From assembly GCF_048128805.1 (NCBI RefSeq), contig NC_136016.1:7812501-7876500 (forward strand): a stretch of 64,000 nt of DNA, given 5' to 3'. The position numbers and the translations under genes were made by a program. The stretch's first letter is position 1. The number at the start of each line of letters is the position of its first letter. This DNA comes from Centroberyx gerrardi (Eukaryota; Chordata; Actinopteri; Beryciformes; Berycidae). The notes below the pieces were generated by a model that saw only the letters and a list, made by a program, of their open reading frames with translations, searched no databases and was not told the origin of the DNA. Positions 24,412 to 37,190 of this stretch are shown here, piece by piece.

Positions 24412-25087
24412 ACTGAGAGTCACCTAAATAAATGGCTAGCTAGCTAGTTAGTTAAGCGAGAAAAATGTTTAGTTGCTCATGCAGTTGAGTTTAACATTTC
24501 CATTTCCTCGCTTTGCGACACCCAATGGCTTCTTGCCGTAACGTAAAATGTGTGGATTTGTAAAAGAGAAGGAACGACCAGCATGCGAATGACGTTCCGC
24601 TCAAACAATCGCGATTAGTGTAACAGCTGAGGTAGCAAAGCTATTGCGTTAAACGTAAAATGCGGTCATAGTCGTAAATCGATAGTAACACATCTAGGTA
24701 AACAACAGTATCAAGTGCGTCGATTAAAGTGCCTTTGATATAGAACACCCGGGATACCGACGGTAGGTATGATGCTAGAAAATAGATTAGTTCATGCCAT
24801 ATTGTAGATAGTAACGTTAACGAACTGGGTTATTCCATAGGTCGGTCAGCTAGATAGCTAACTAGCTTGCTTGCTAACAACCCAGTAGTTAGTAGTTGTT
24901 AGCTTGCTATCGGGATTTTACGTTAATGTTAGCTGTTAGCTGGCTAAGTTAACGTTAGCCTTTGTAGGCTAGCTAAACAGCTTGCTTAATGTATATAAAA
25001 ACCATAACTTTATACAACGTTAGTCACCCACACATTATGTTTAACAATGTGTGGTGTTATGTGTTTGTGTTTATTACAGCTAACACA
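24412..25087. promoter_or_regulatory. Shared divergent promoter of ascc1 and anapc16
   Basis: The two start codons are only 676 bp apart and point away from each other. A good donor (GACG|GTAGGT) at 24,762/24,763 and an acceptor (TTATTACAG) just before 25,080 suggest a noncoding first exon and 5' UTR intron for anapc16. That puts its start site near 24.7 kb and leaves only a few hundred bases for both promoters. No TATA box is evident. Head-to-head housekeeping promoters of this size are common in vertebrates. Confidence 0.6.
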
Positions 25088-25260
25088 ATGGCAGCGTCCT
25101 CCTCGTCCTCCTCTGCGGGAGGGGTGAGTGGCAGCTCTGTCACCGGGTCTGGGTTCAGCGCTTCAGAGCTCATCCCCCCCAGGAAAGTCCTTTATACATA
25201 TCCAAAAGGCGCAGGTGAAATGATGGAAGGTAAGATAAGTTATATCATACAGGTGAAGTC

Positions 25261-25297
<37 letters not shown>

Positions 25298-26330
25298 AAC
25301 AAGGCAGGGGATGTTATGTTGAAAAGCTGTAAACTGATGCTGCTAAGTAATAGTTCTACACTGTTTTTTTTCTTCTTCAAATAAAGTAGCATCACAAGGC
25401 TTCTGTCCTCTTTGCCTTAACTGAACTCCCTTCCTCCGCCCAAATCATCCACTGTGCACAAGTGTCTAAATTCAACATAAGTAAACATTTTCCCCTTAGT
25501 ATCTTCAAATGTTTTGCTTGACCCAGCACCAATTGCACGCTTAAGCCAGGTATTGGTCCAGCTTCTTGGTCCATTCAACACATAAGTCTTCATTACCGCT
25601 CCACAAGAGGATTTGTTTATGGGAGCAGAAGGCCCATCTGGCTCCATGCCCCTGTTTTGTTTCCCGTCTAGCTCAAAGTGCACTAATTAATGTGCTTAGT
25701 TTGGATTGGGCACAAAAGCACTGAGTGTTGCAAGGTCAAAGACAAAGACTAGAGCATACTGCTGAATAGGACAACAGTGAGGCTGAAGGTCTCGAGCTGT
25801 TCCTCTTTGTGTTGCTGTTTTTGTGTTGTGTGCATTTACACTATTTCAACACTTTTGAATGGCTCATCTACATAATGTTGACAATTGCATAATGTTTAAC
25901 CTGAAGTTCTGTTCACAGTAGGTTGAAATGAGCCTCCTCTTGACATTAGAATGTTATAAGCCTAGTGAATGCCAGTGAATGTCTACTGCGTGTTTTTATG
26001 AAATCTTCACCAGTGTTTCATTTTACAAGAGTAACACATCTCTATGTGTGTCTTTTAGATGGCTCAGACAGATTTTTATGCGAGTCTGTATTCAGCTACC
26101 AAGTTGCATCGACATTGAAACAGGTGAAACATGGTAAGCCAATAATTTTATATCCAAAATCTGTTTTGTGTTTCATGAAAATTGGTCCCCTAACCGGCCA
26201 ACTGTTTTGTATTCTTCCAGATCAACAGGTGTCTCGAATGGAGAAACTTGCAAGTTTGGTTGAGGAGCTGGAAGCAGATGAGTGGCGGTACAAACCGATT
26301 GAACAGTTATTGGGATTCACACCGTCATAA
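25088..26330 (+). CDS. anapc16: anapc16, anaphase-promoting complex subunit 16
   Basis: Three coding exons (25,088-25,229, 26,059-26,133 and 26,221-26,330) join in phase to 108 residues, against 110 in human. The N-terminus is a serine-rich disordered stretch. The conserved part follows: [14 protein letters not shown], then [19 protein letters not shown] across two junctions, and a C-terminal helix ending [11 protein letters not shown]16 is a small structural subunit bound to the TPR lobe of the APC/C ubiquitin ligase that drives anaphase. An acceptor at about 25,079 precedes the ATG, so the start is preceded by a 5' UTR intron. An AATAAA lies at 26,581. Intron 1 carries a CT microsatellite at 25,263-25,297. 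Confidence 0.96.
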
Positions 26331-26599
26331 ATGAGGGGTTCTAGTTGCCTTTGGTTAATATATCAGCCAAATAGACTGCTTAGCAAGGAGGGCAAAGGAA
26401 AGGTGGGGGTTTAATTCTATTAAAGATTCTATTATTCTTTTATTCTATCTCCACAAGTGTGAAATAATATCTGCAGATAATGAATGTGAGATGTATTATT
26501 TTATCACTGATTTACTATTGTATGAGCATGGTTTACTTTTTTTGTATCAAATTATCTGTAACCATATTCTGACATACTGAAATAAAACCATTTACTTGT

Positions 26600-28560
26600 C
26601 AACAAAATCTCCATATTCGATAATTAAATCCTTCGAGTTTCACCATTAGATGTCCTCCGGTGGAACTGGGCTAATAAATGTGTTGTGACAGACAGTATTG
26701 TGCAGCCTCCCGGTAGCCTCAGCACAAGGGCAAAGGGTATCTCTGGTGACTTAATACATCCCTTGCAGCGAGGCATTGTTTTTCCACACGGCTGCACTGT
26801 CACTCATAAATCTTAAGCTGCTGCCTGCTCAGTCTCTCCTCCCCCCTTCTGCAGGTCCTCAGCGCTGCTCGCTTCACCAGCACTCAGCACAACAAAGAGA
26901 GCTTGTAAATAAAGTCGCACTGGGACATTCCTTGGTCAGTTGCTGCCTACATATGCTTGCTGCTGTATAGTTTGCCCTGACCCACTTGATTGATTTAATT
27001 TCTATAGGGTTTTACATAGAAAACTGATTCTTTGTAATTCTGTTTACATATCTAACATTACATAACTGGTGGTGAAAATGTATAGGAGTGTCGCTGTTGC
27101 TTGCAGTCAGCTCTGAAACTCGATACTTGTGGGTTGGTCAGTTTTCTGCTGTTTTGACAGTGAGGAAACGAAACGCGCTGTCCCTCATGTCTTGGTCGGT
27201 GAATGAATGTTTTCCTACAAAGCAGGGGTGGGTACATGTACAGAATGTACTGTTCTGGGCGTGATTGTCTAAGGACGTCCCTGGACATTACAGGGCACAC
27301 CTCTCGCTGGATCCTAAATGTTTTTTAAGAGTTCAAGAGTTGTTTTCATACCGCAGCTTAAAAACGCCTTTAGGAATTCACTTTTTAAGTTGTTTGCTCA
27401 TAGTTCCTCAAGGTTTGAAACTAGTGTTTTCTCTTTTGCATATGCTACTGAAACCTGTCGGCTTAGCCCACATTGTCAATATTTAAGTGACCCTAAAGGT
27501 TTTTCCCTTGTCAAAAGTTTATGATGATAACCAGTCCGAAAATCATAACATCCCACCTAGAACATTCTGGGCCTACACGTGTTTGTTTCTTTCAGTTCCT
27601 CCTTAAAGTACAGTGGAGTACAGTCCATCCCACGCCTCCTCACGTGTTGTTACACAGCATATATCTGGCTTCTCTCCAAAACTTTTTCTTTCAGCATACT
27701 TCAGAAGTATATCACAGGCTGTGCTGTCAGACAAAAACAGAGCAGCAGTTTCTGCTTTGCTCTAGAAGTTTCCATTGTTTTCTAGCAATGCAGTTGTTTT
27801 TCTGTCAGATATACTAGATGGCCCACCTTAACTTATTGAATTCACTGTCTGTATCTGTTTAATCTCATTCCCATTCAGTGTTTTGATGCTTTAAAGCTGT
27901 TTAATAGCACCAGAACATCATGTTTAATGGCCTTTTTTGCTAATAATAAATGTAAGAGAGATGAATATTAACTGAATAGTGGTGTATTAGGTGAATCTTT
28001 AAACCGGATGATGCACTCCTTGTGTTACTGAATTGCTTTGCATAAGGTTGCAACTGAGAGCACATAAAACAGGAATCACATAATTTATATGATTATAAAG
28101 CAGCATTTTACAGTGCTTTATTATATTATTTGCTCAATGTTGTACAATGCAACTGATGATATGGTGTCTGCATTGCTATCACACACTGAGTGATGGCTGA
28201 AAAATCTGATGTAATGCTAGAGGAAAACAGATGACGTAATGTGCACTGCAACACTGAGCCAACTGAGCCTGCATACATGGGCCTTTATGCTGCCAGTGCT
28301 GTGGACACCCACAGAGCCATGTATTTATACTTTTTGGGAATATTAAACAAAGAGATACAATATGTACCTGGCAAGTCCAGGCAAGTTCTTGTAGATTTCC
28401 ATAACACTGGGGTCTGTTATTCACCACCCACCCCCCTTTTTCCTCCTTTTTGTCTTTCTTCTCCTCTGCTGGCATGTTACCAGGCAAGATACAGCTCAGA
28501 TGGCGTGCCTCTCATTTCGATTGGCTGGCCGGCGAGAAGTGGGCGTGGCTTAACTGAGGC
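26600..28560. other. Spacer between anapc16 and ddit4
   Basis: No gene or recognisable repeat was found. The last 400 bp contain the ddit4 upstream elements described separately. The small reading frames here have no family motifs. Confidence 0.5.
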
Positions 28561-28592
28561 CATATAAAAACATTGTTGCAGGAGAAGCTGCA
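28207..28592 (+). promoter_or_regulatory. ddit4: ddit4 promoter with ATF/CRE-like pair, CCAAT and TATA boxes
   Basis: A TATA box (TATAAAA) lies at 28,563-28,569, which puts the start site near 28,592. Upstream are a CCAAT box (ATTGG) at 28,520-28,524 and two GCGTG cores at 28,503-28,507 and 28,543-28,547. The second GCGTG also reads as a GC/CACCC box. Farther up, TGATGTAAT (28,207-28,215) and TGACGTAAT (28,232-28,240) lie 25 bp apart, a C/EBP-ATF-like and a CRE-like site. DDIT4 is known to be induced by hypoxia (HIF) and by ATF4, which fits these motifs. Binding itself is inference. Confidence 0.6.
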
Positions 28593-29015
28593 GAGCTGGG
28601 CAGCTGATGACTGAAAGAGGACTCGCAGGGAAAACAAGTTCAGCAAACAGCCTGTTTTTCCACGGCAGTAACCGTCTAACTAACCAACGTCGACGACGGA
28701 TTAACGCCTTCAGAAAAACCAGTAAGTACCTATTTTACAATTACTAACTTGCAAGCTGAACAATTTGAATAATTAAACGGCTGCTAGCTAAATTTTCTTA
28801 ACAAAGGGGTTCTTGCTGCAAAGTTGTCCTGTTCATAACAAGCAATATCTCAAATGCCTCTTACGGTTATATATTTCTACCTTTTTTCCTGCTTACGGTT
28901 TTGTTGTTTTTACCATGAGCTTGAGTTGGGAGTGCTTATCTTTTGTTGTCTCTCCATAAACAGAACTGACCACAAAAGCAGCTGATAACGAGCTGAATAC
29001 TGCAAGAGGACAACC

Positions 29016-29808
29016 ATGCCTACTCTCTCCGCACCCAGTGATCTTGGCAGCTCACCCCCTTCTCCTTTGGACAGTAGTCCCAGGAGGCTGTCCTGGGGGA
29101 AACTGGTGCAGAGACTGACTGATTTCAGTGCAGGAGTCAACAGCAGCAGCATTGAGTCCAGGTCCAACAATGGCAGCAGGAGCGACCTCTCTGACTCAGG
29201 TAAACAACATTGTTTTGATGGCACATCTTAATCCTTTGGCTAGAAGTGCATTGGATTTTTCGCTTAATGCATGATGTCCGGTGCTAACCTGTCGTTTCTC
29301 TCCATCAGGGTCAGACTTCTGCGGTGACCTCTCTCCCTCTAATGACGATCTGTTCTATGATCCAATGGAGGAGACCATACTGAAGGAAGTAGTGGACCTT
29401 ATTGCCGGGTGCCTGAGGGAAGCCAAAGAGTCAGACTGCGCCTTAAGATGTGCCAAACTTCTCATCCCCGAGAAACTCCTGGAGCGCATCGGGCGTGAGC
29501 TCCTTCACCTGGCAGCTAGTGAGCCCTGCGGTTTGAGGGGGGCGCTCATTGACCTGTGTGTGGAGCAAGGGGTTGTGTGCGAGAGTGTGGAGCAGATATC
29601 GGTGGACCCCTACCTGGTCCCCACCTTTCAGCTGACTCTGGTGTTAAGGCTCGAGTCTAGCGGGCTGTGGCCTAAAATCCAGGGACTTTTTAGCACCAAA
29701 TCTCCCTCCACTCCAGTAGTGCGGCAGGCCGTTAAACTTAGCACTGGCTTCCGAGTGATCAAGAAGAAACTGTACAGCTCCGAAGAATTGCTCATTGAGG
29801 AATGCTGA
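29016..29808 (+). CDS. ddit4: ddit4 (REDD1), DNA-damage-inducible transcript 4
   Basis: Two coding exons (29,016-29,199 and 29,309-29,808) give 227 residues, against 232 in human. The N-terminal third is Ser-rich and disordered ([20 protein letters not shown]). The conserved RTP801 domain starts near [14 protein letters not shown] and includes [28 protein letters not shown], the [16 protein letters not shown] strand and the C-terminal [23 protein letters not shown]1 is a stress-induced cytosolic inhibitor of mTORC1 that acts through TSC1/2. The gene has a noncoding first exon ending at 28,721 (ACCA|GTAAGT) and exon 2 starting at 28,964, matching the compact three-exon vertebrate gene. The 3' UTR runs to about 30,450, with AATAAA at 30,425. 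Confidence 0.97.
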
Positions 29809-30449
29809 AACATGCAGAGATACTTGCATCAAGGGACTGGCCTTAGTGTTTTATTGTCATCCTTTTAAAATGCCCAATTGAGCTCACATAAGAACCTTAT
29901 TGTAATTACATGTATACGTTGCCTTCTTAACCTAAGAATGGATTTTGTAATGATGTAGCCTATTGTTCCTACTGTAAGGGAGCCACAATTCACGGTACTT
30001 GGAGCAAACAGTGCAGAACCATTTGTGCTTCTCACTGACATGACGTTTTGCAAATTACAAACCACTATATAGGCATTTGCAAGTATTAAAGTGCGTACCT
30101 CAGTTTCTATTGAAACCATACAATGGCAGCTAGCTATATGGTAACAGTCATTTTGAGACCATTGTTTTCTCTTTTACTTTTTCATTGCAATTAATTGAAT
30201 TGTACACCAAGAGGACCATTAGGGGCCTTAGTGACTGCTTGGATTTAAGTGCAAAGGCCTACCAGAGCTCGCTTCATATGTGTGCAAGCTACAGCTCGGC
30301 AGAAGTCAAATGTAACTTGATTCTTCTTTTTCAACGTAGACCTGTCCATGTCCTGCATTCAACTTTATTTATTTGATATTCAAATATTCACATTGCACTG
30401 TTTTTTGTACTTTCATGATTGCAGAATAAATTATTTTTTAACAAGTCAC

Positions 30450-31000
30450 TGTTTTCTATTGTCTCATTTCATGAAAGAAAGTGTACAAAGAAATCTGCTA
30501 GTATGAGCCCTTTTGAACATATGACTGTGTATAATATAGAGTTGAAGGCCCTTTGTCATTTAACATATTAAGATACCAGTTGCAGTGAGGAATAACCATC
30601 AGCTATAGAGTGATATAGACTAGATGACACATTTCAGGCACATTAACCAGCCAGCATCAGCATACATGACACTGAACATCAACAGAAATGTTCAAATCTG
30701 GGAAAAAGTATGGAATCTGCAAAATGTGTCAACCTGGCAAGAAAGCAAAGATTCACCATCTGCTCAAAATAGCTGAGCAAAATCATTCTGAAAGGCTTAG
30801 CTCTGTCGAACAATCCTACAGGCTACAAGTCAGTCAAACTGTGAACGTGGACAAAGCCATGTTGCCAGCGATGGCTTCCAGTCACAGTCAGCTGGCCAGC
30901 CAACTTTACGTGAGTAATGTGCTGACTGGGCCTTTATCTCCACCCCATTCTCTACTTCACACACTCAGAACGATGACTCAGATCCAACATGTTCATCCAT
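30450..31000. other. Spacer between convergent ddit4 and dnajb12
   Basis: The genes point toward each other here. The 3' end of dnajb12 is probably at or beyond the minus-strand AATAAA at 31,272-31,277 or the one at 31,008-31,013. A 113-codon plus-strand frame at 30,688-31,029 starts with a Lys-rich segment but matches nothing I recognise and overlaps the likely 3' UTR end. Confidence 0.45.
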
Positions 31001-32127
31001 CCATGTTTTATTTTTTCATTTGGGAGTAAAAACAAGGTGGAAAATGTGAGCAAGACCGTAACTATTTTCCTATAGTCTGATAACCCAGTTTGAAAATAAA
31101 TAATACAAAGAATTCAACAATAAATAGCGTACTATAAACTTATAGTGAGACAAAAAATTGCTTTTTTTCAACCCATGATAGGTGTTTATCAGAGACGCCA
31201 CACTCCAAAACCAGAACCTGTCAGACACAGTCCCACTGTTGTGGGTAGGTACGCCTCTCATTCCTATGGCATTTATTGTGGAGAGCCATTAAGCTATATG
31301 ACCCTTACTACAGTTAATGGAAGCAAAGTGTATAGGGCAAGTTCCTGATTGTTTTCACACACACTACAGCAAAGAAGACAACTGTCACGTGTTAAAAGTG
31401 TCTGACAAACCCTAGACTTGGGAGTATATTCATCAGAGGTTTCACGTTATTCCTGCATAGTTTCAGAAGTTCAGAATGTGCATGTGAAGTCAAATCAGCG
31501 AACGGCTCTCAAGCTCATCGCCCCCGCCGATTTGACTGCATAAAACTGAAGAGGAAGCATTCGCTGTGGTTAACTAATCAACTGCTACATAAAGGACATC
31601 TGTAGGACTATATCTTACCTCACTATTTTTAGGTTTCATACTGCATTCTTGCTAAAACCATGATGTGAAGCTGAGCACTGTCAGCTTCATGGCACATAAA
31701 AACTGGGGCTTGGAGGTTATCCAAACCCATATCACCTCAGGAGGACAAGTTATTTTTAGAGTGTTTTTCCATGTCAAACCATTACGTCCAGGTTGACTCC
31801 ACATCCCGATATCTTGAAGAGATGTTTTAACTGATTCTCGTGGTCATCTTGAGTATCTCATGTTCTCCAAGGAGAGAGATGCTGGTTTGTTTGTAGTGTT
31901 GCTTGTTGTGTCATGTTCAGCCTCCTGATTGTTAAAGCTTATCTATTTACAGCCGATAAATGATCTTTTGTCTTGATTCTGGAAACCTGGAGACAAGGTG
32001 GAAAGCATGCGTCAAAGCTGGGAATTGTAACCACGCATTCAGGCGGTGACTGTTAAATGTGTTCAGAAACAAAACAGGAGAAAAATGTATTCATTTTAAG
32101 AGCTTACGTGTAAGTATGAAAGTAGCC

Positions 32128-35100
32128 TCAACCATGTAATGAAGCTGTGATCTCGGATAGCTTGGCACAACTCGGTGTGCGGGCCTTCTGCGCTCTCTGG
32201 TACAGATCACTGTCTCCAAAATAGCGAGCTCTGTACAGCATGCCTTCTTCTGCAAGAAACAACACAAACAATTCATGACAAATATACTAAAACTGTTTTC
32301 AGCACCATAAATAAATTGAGCAGAGTGTGGAAGAAAGGTTCTCAGAACACCACAATGCAGTTAAAAGAAGTGCTGTTTGCCTTCGTCTAATGGCCTTGAA
32401 TGTTTTCTCTAGATTATCACTTTCTCATACTTCACTCTCTCACACTTCTCTATCAGTGTTACATAACAGCACTTGAGCATAACAGGCAACAGCCATTTGG
32501 GGGAGGATTAGCATATGCTTGAAGCATTCACTACAATATAGTAAAAGTGGGAGAGTTCATTGATCCCTGTAGGGAAATTCTCCTTTCTCTTGCCCCCCTC
32601 CAGTCAAAGGATGGGCTCTCTAACCTGAGTCAGTCACAGAACTGATAATGGGATAACCGACAGCACATCGTCAAAACACACCATCTAATACTAAGTCATT
32701 AAAATTTGTTTTCCAGGCAAACGTACTTTGCTGCTTCTCCTTCCAGCAGTTGTTGCGAAGGTTGGAAATATAATCATCCTCCACTGCCCGCTCTAGATTC
32801 TTCAGATTCATGCCAGTGAACTCCTTGGGGAACTGGTCCGCCACATAGTACGGCACCTTCAGGTTCTCCGTCAGCCTCTTGTGCGTGTGACCTGCTGACC
32901 TGCGTGAGGATAGGACACAGCATGAGAGAGAGATCTAGACTTCACATGACTGAAACCAGCCCAGGGATGACAGCGGTCTGGCACCAGCTGTCTCCCTCAG
33001 CATGAATCATGACTGATAATGACACAAAGACGGGGAGGTAGCTACTGAAGTGCATCTCAAACACAAAGATAGGCACACAGGGAGAGATACTAGACATGTG
33101 GAGCCAGGAATCCTTGCAAACAGAGAAGCGATCTTTGACTATTTGGAACTAATTTGGGCTGCATCAAGATGGTTACTTTTTATCAGACAACAGACTAGAA
33201 TGTCAATAAAATGGATCGCTCTCAGGGAACACGAAGTCTGCAAATACTAGATAAGCAAATCTATTCCTGCCAATTACGAAGCCTTGCCTTCACTATTGAC
33301 GAGATAAGTCTATAAATAAATGATAAAACCCAGTAAAATTTCACGCATTTCAAGTAACAATTCTTTGCTTTCTGACTCAAACTTACAGAATAAAAAGCAT
33401 GAAAATCTAACAATTAGCCAGTTGTGAAATAAATGTTCACTGGATTACATTGTACTTCAGTAGTAGAGCACACACCCATAAAAAGGTGCAAACCAACGAT
33501 CCAAAGTCAAATAATGTGAAGATTGAGTATATTTTACACTGTATTTTATGTCACTGACTATTGTGAAATTAGTAACATTTGTTATCAAGGAGCACTGGGG
33601 GCTGGTCATATGATGTCACTAATAATAGACACCTGTTTCTATTTAAGAACTTTTATTGTCATGACACCCTGAAGCAGGCATAATGCCAAAACATGTTGGT
33701 GATGCAAAATAAATATTTGCATATGGAGAGAAGTGTGCAACCTTCATATACTGAACCAGCTGGAAAAAGTTCATGAATGACCTATGCTCCCCAAAGAGCA
33801 AAAGGGTTTAAGTCAAGTAAGTCAGCACAACCTTCATATAATTACTTATTCTGACATTGGATTACTTTGACCATTATGTAATGTGAATAAATATTTAGTT
33901 GCACTCCCACTAGCAAAACAAAACAAGCAAAACAATGATTATCAGTGTTATTAGCAGTGTTTTTTAACATTGTTCTTAGGCAAGCGTTCAGAGTAGGGAT
34001 CACACTCACGGCCTGAAGCTGAGGCTGTAGGGGGGGTTGTTGACCATCATCTGACTGAGCGCTGACACAATAACCAGGATGAGGATGGGCATGACCTGGA
34101 CGAAGAGGGCGAGGCCTCCCTGCAAAACAACACACTGAAATGACACAGCTGCTTCAGACATATTCACCAGCCTATACTTACTGTTTCAAAACCATTCAAA
34201 GGAAATGGCGATATTAGTGAATGTGCCTATAGAGTCAGCTGGTAAAATTTGAGTAAAGATGACTCAATGTTTCCCCCTGCTGTTTAACAAAGCAAAGTAC
34301 ATGATTTTGCAAATCTGCAGTGTGCAGAGCCCCAGGGATAACAATTTATCAAGCTTACATCTCGCTGTCGTTCTCTTCTCTCTGGCCTCTGGTAACGCAT
34401 TCTCCCATTGGTGTACACATGAGCATTACCTAGATTAAACCACATGCAGCAATCAACAGATAGAGCATAAGCAGTGGCACTTGAAGCAATGGGAACGCCT
34501 TACAAGCCAGACATGAACACAAAACAAACAGTGAAACTAACTCGATGGGTAGCCTCCTCCGAAGAACATATTAAACAGGTCTTCAGGTGAGATATCCGCC
34601 TCGAAGTTCCCATTTTCTGGGCTGTGTCTTGAAGGGTGTCTCCTCTCCTCCCCATACTGATCATACTGCCTCCTTTTGTCAGTGTTGCTAAGAACAGCAT
34701 ATGCATTCCCAATTGCTGTTGGAGATGACAAAGTTGATATCAAATGCATCAGAAAAGAGACATCTTTAGATAAATATGTAAATGCAGAAAAACACAGCGT
34801 CACACTCTAAATCCATAAATATAGCCCCTAAATAGGCTTTCTGTATGATGCCAATAACCAAGATTACCTTTAAAAGCCTCTGTTGCACCTGGAGCATGAT
34901 TCTTGTCAGGGTGGAACTTCAAAGCAAGTTTTCTATAAGACCTTTTGAGTTCATCTTCAGAAGCGTCTTTCTGGACCCCAAGAATTTCATAGAAGTCTTT
35001 ACATTGTTTTATCCTGCGTAGGGAACAAATGATACTCGCCGTCAAGTGCCATACAAAGACTGAAAATTTTGCATTTTATCTCATGGTACAGCCGCTCAGC

Positions 35101-35921
35101 CCCCATAAAACCCATAGGATACATTATTCCTTCTCACTAGTATCAGATCTACATGAACATCAGACTTGAGTACCTCTTCACAGCATCTGACTGGTCTGCG
35201 GTGTATGACTTGGCAGTGTCTGAGGGCTTTTCTTCAGCTCTCATATCCTCACTGGGGGTCTGCCTCTGTCGAGGCCCCGAGTCCCCGCTGAACTCTGAGT
35301 GGTTTCCTTGTCTGGGTGTGAATCCATTCTTAGCTATTAACTCCAGCAGTGCTAGAAGGCATATAAGAAAAGTGTTGTGAATATTTAGGCTGGCATTCAG
35401 CATGGACTTCCATTGCATAGAGAGAAGGGGGAGGTCAGGGGTGAAGAGGCAGGAGGGGAAGCTGGTTTTTGTGGGTTCTGACTTGTGGGTTTATCTAAAG
35501 GACAAGCAACTGAGTAGCAATTCACACCTTTAAACCACAGTTGTCCCTTGCCATGTTGAGCCGGACAACTGAATATTTTATAAACAATACCCCACACAAG
35601 AGCAATATTACTTGCCTTTAAAAAAATACAACTTAATTTGACCAGCTAGGTGCATAACGTAACTGAGCTAGCTAGTTTGCTATCAAGGCCCCGGCTAAAT
35701 GCATTGCAGCGCTCATCCGGGATGCAGATGATGCTGCGGATGATGCTGCATGCCTTCACAGCTAAAGCGACCCGCTCGGGCGTCTCACCCTTTGCTTTAT
35801 CTGTCGGGAAGAGTCTCTGCGCCTTCTCCAGAAACCTCTGCGCCTTCTCCGTTTGGTTATTGGTTAACGCCGCAGTGGCAATGTCAATGCAGCGCTCCGC
35901 TTCATCCCTGTTTACTTCCAT
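32128..35921 (-). CDS. dnajb12: dnajb12, ER-membrane DnaJ (Hsp40) co-chaperone
   Basis: Eight coding exons join in phase to 368 residues: 35,921-35,789, 35,351-35,174, 35,013-34,868, 34,715-34,542, 34,429-34,359, 34,119-34,010, 32,899-32,727 and 32,249-32,128. The N-terminal [15 protein letters not shown] and [10 protein letters not shown] helices match the family. The J domain (about 108-173) has YEILGV and the HPD triad at 138-140. A Gly/Phe segment with [12 protein letters not shown] follows. One membrane segment lies at about 237-255 ([14 protein letters not shown]). The C-terminal domain ends SLHG. DNAJB12 is a tail-region-anchored ER protein that recruits cytosolic Hsp70 for ERAD of membrane proteins. 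Length fits human (375). Splice sites are canonical GT-AG. Confidence 0.96.
32540..32600. repeat. Short teleost LINE/SINE 3'-end-like fragment
   Basis: In dnajb12 intron 7 the words TTCATTGATCCCTGTAGGGA and AAATTCTCC resemble the TTTATTGATCCC...GGGAAATT signature found at the 3' ends of common fish retroposons. Related fragments occur at 40.63 and 57.43 kb. It is too short to classify. Confidence 0.45.
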
Positions 35922-37190
35922 TGCGGCTACTGGACCAGAAGTAAATAAAGACGCGCGGTGATGACGTCACGCAGGTGCCGCAAGCGAAATGAGTGGCACT
36001 TGCTGAAATAATATATCAGTGTGTGAATCAGTCAGAGGTTGCCATCCATTGTAGACCCGCCGTCTAAGTAAACAGCAGCATGGGCCTGCTTACACTGCTA
36101 AATAAACAGAAACAGCTCCCTCTCTGCGCTTCACCCTCTCTCCACTAGATGGAGACACATTCTGGGCTTTTAAATCTAGGCCGTGCAAGTGATGACACAT
36201 CTGTTCAACAGTGCTGCATGTTCACGTTAACGGTAAAAACCAGTTTATCTGGGCGTATGAACAACATCCAGATACTAGCCAGATTTCCATTTTGAGGGTC
36301 ACACTATGTTCTCAGTTCATTACTACTACCTTACTATGTCTGCCAATTCTGCCCTTTATCTCAGAATTGATAGCAGCTTTTACATAACATGTGATTCAGA
36401 GAAACACTTCAAAGCCTATTGGAAGCCAACTGGAATGCATCATATAGGTGCCCGAACCAATAATCACTATAGTATTCATATAATATCCTTTAAGAGCTTA
36501 CAGGGTGTCTGCGGTACTCATTAGTGAGTTTTTAATGACCTTATTGTAATCTAAGGTGTTTTTTTGTCCTCTATAGTATCACTGTAATTAACTCCTATGC
36601 TAGTCCTGTGGGAACTAACAGCATGTGTGTAGTGCTCAGTAGTGAGTTTGTAGTGCAGTATCGTACTTTATACTTTTTAATCTCTTAAGGTATCACTTGA
36701 ATATTGCTATTATATTCCTATAGTGACTTAGGGGGAGGGAGGGGTGCTGTGATATATGTGTAGTATCATCCCTCCATATAATTAATATATTATAGGATTA
36801 CTGTGTGGGAGGGTGGGGGTGCAGTGCATGTCTGGCCGCTGGGTTTGGTGGCAGCTGCCTTATTTTTGTTCATTTTGATGCTTATTGCTACACATTGTCG
36901 TTGTGCTCATGTCATTGTGCAGTCAATCCACAGTGAGTGAAAAGCTTATGCGTATGATTAATTCAATACATGTCTGGACAGTCACCGCTTACTAGGGGAG
37001 GTAAATATACATCTGGCAGGGAATGAATAAAAGGTGAACAGCAGATAAACACGCAGCCAATCAGAGATCGAGCATGAGGCGGCATCGAAGCCTTGATTGG
37101 TCAATCGCTGCTAAAGCACCTCGAGCTGCATCTCTCACAGATGCGTACTGAGCTGCATATAGCCAACTGTCATCTGTATTTGGTCGGCGT
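35922..37190. other. Divergent spacer between dnajb12 and scd
   Basis: The dnajb12 and scd genes are transcribed away from each other from here. The dnajb12 start site should lie just above 35,940, in a GC-richer stretch containing a CRE-like TGACGTCA (about 35,962). The middle (36.2-36.9 kb) is AT-rich with no recognised gene. The right end holds the scd promoter. Confidence 0.5.

Noticed and set aside
25392-25683. Minus-strand 88-codon frame in anapc16 intron 1
   Set aside because: No family motif or splice partners; opposite to the host gene and probably chance or an old repeat.
30688-31029. 113-codon plus-strand frame after ddit4
   Set aside because: It lies beyond the ddit4 polyadenylation signal and at the dnajb12 3' end with no recognised motif or promoter.
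33640-33830. Possible repeat in dnajb12 intron 6 (CACCCTGAAGCAGGCATAAT and GCCAAAACATGTTGG)
   Set aside because: It resembles text common in fish repeats, but ends and family could not be fixed, so it was not listed as an element.
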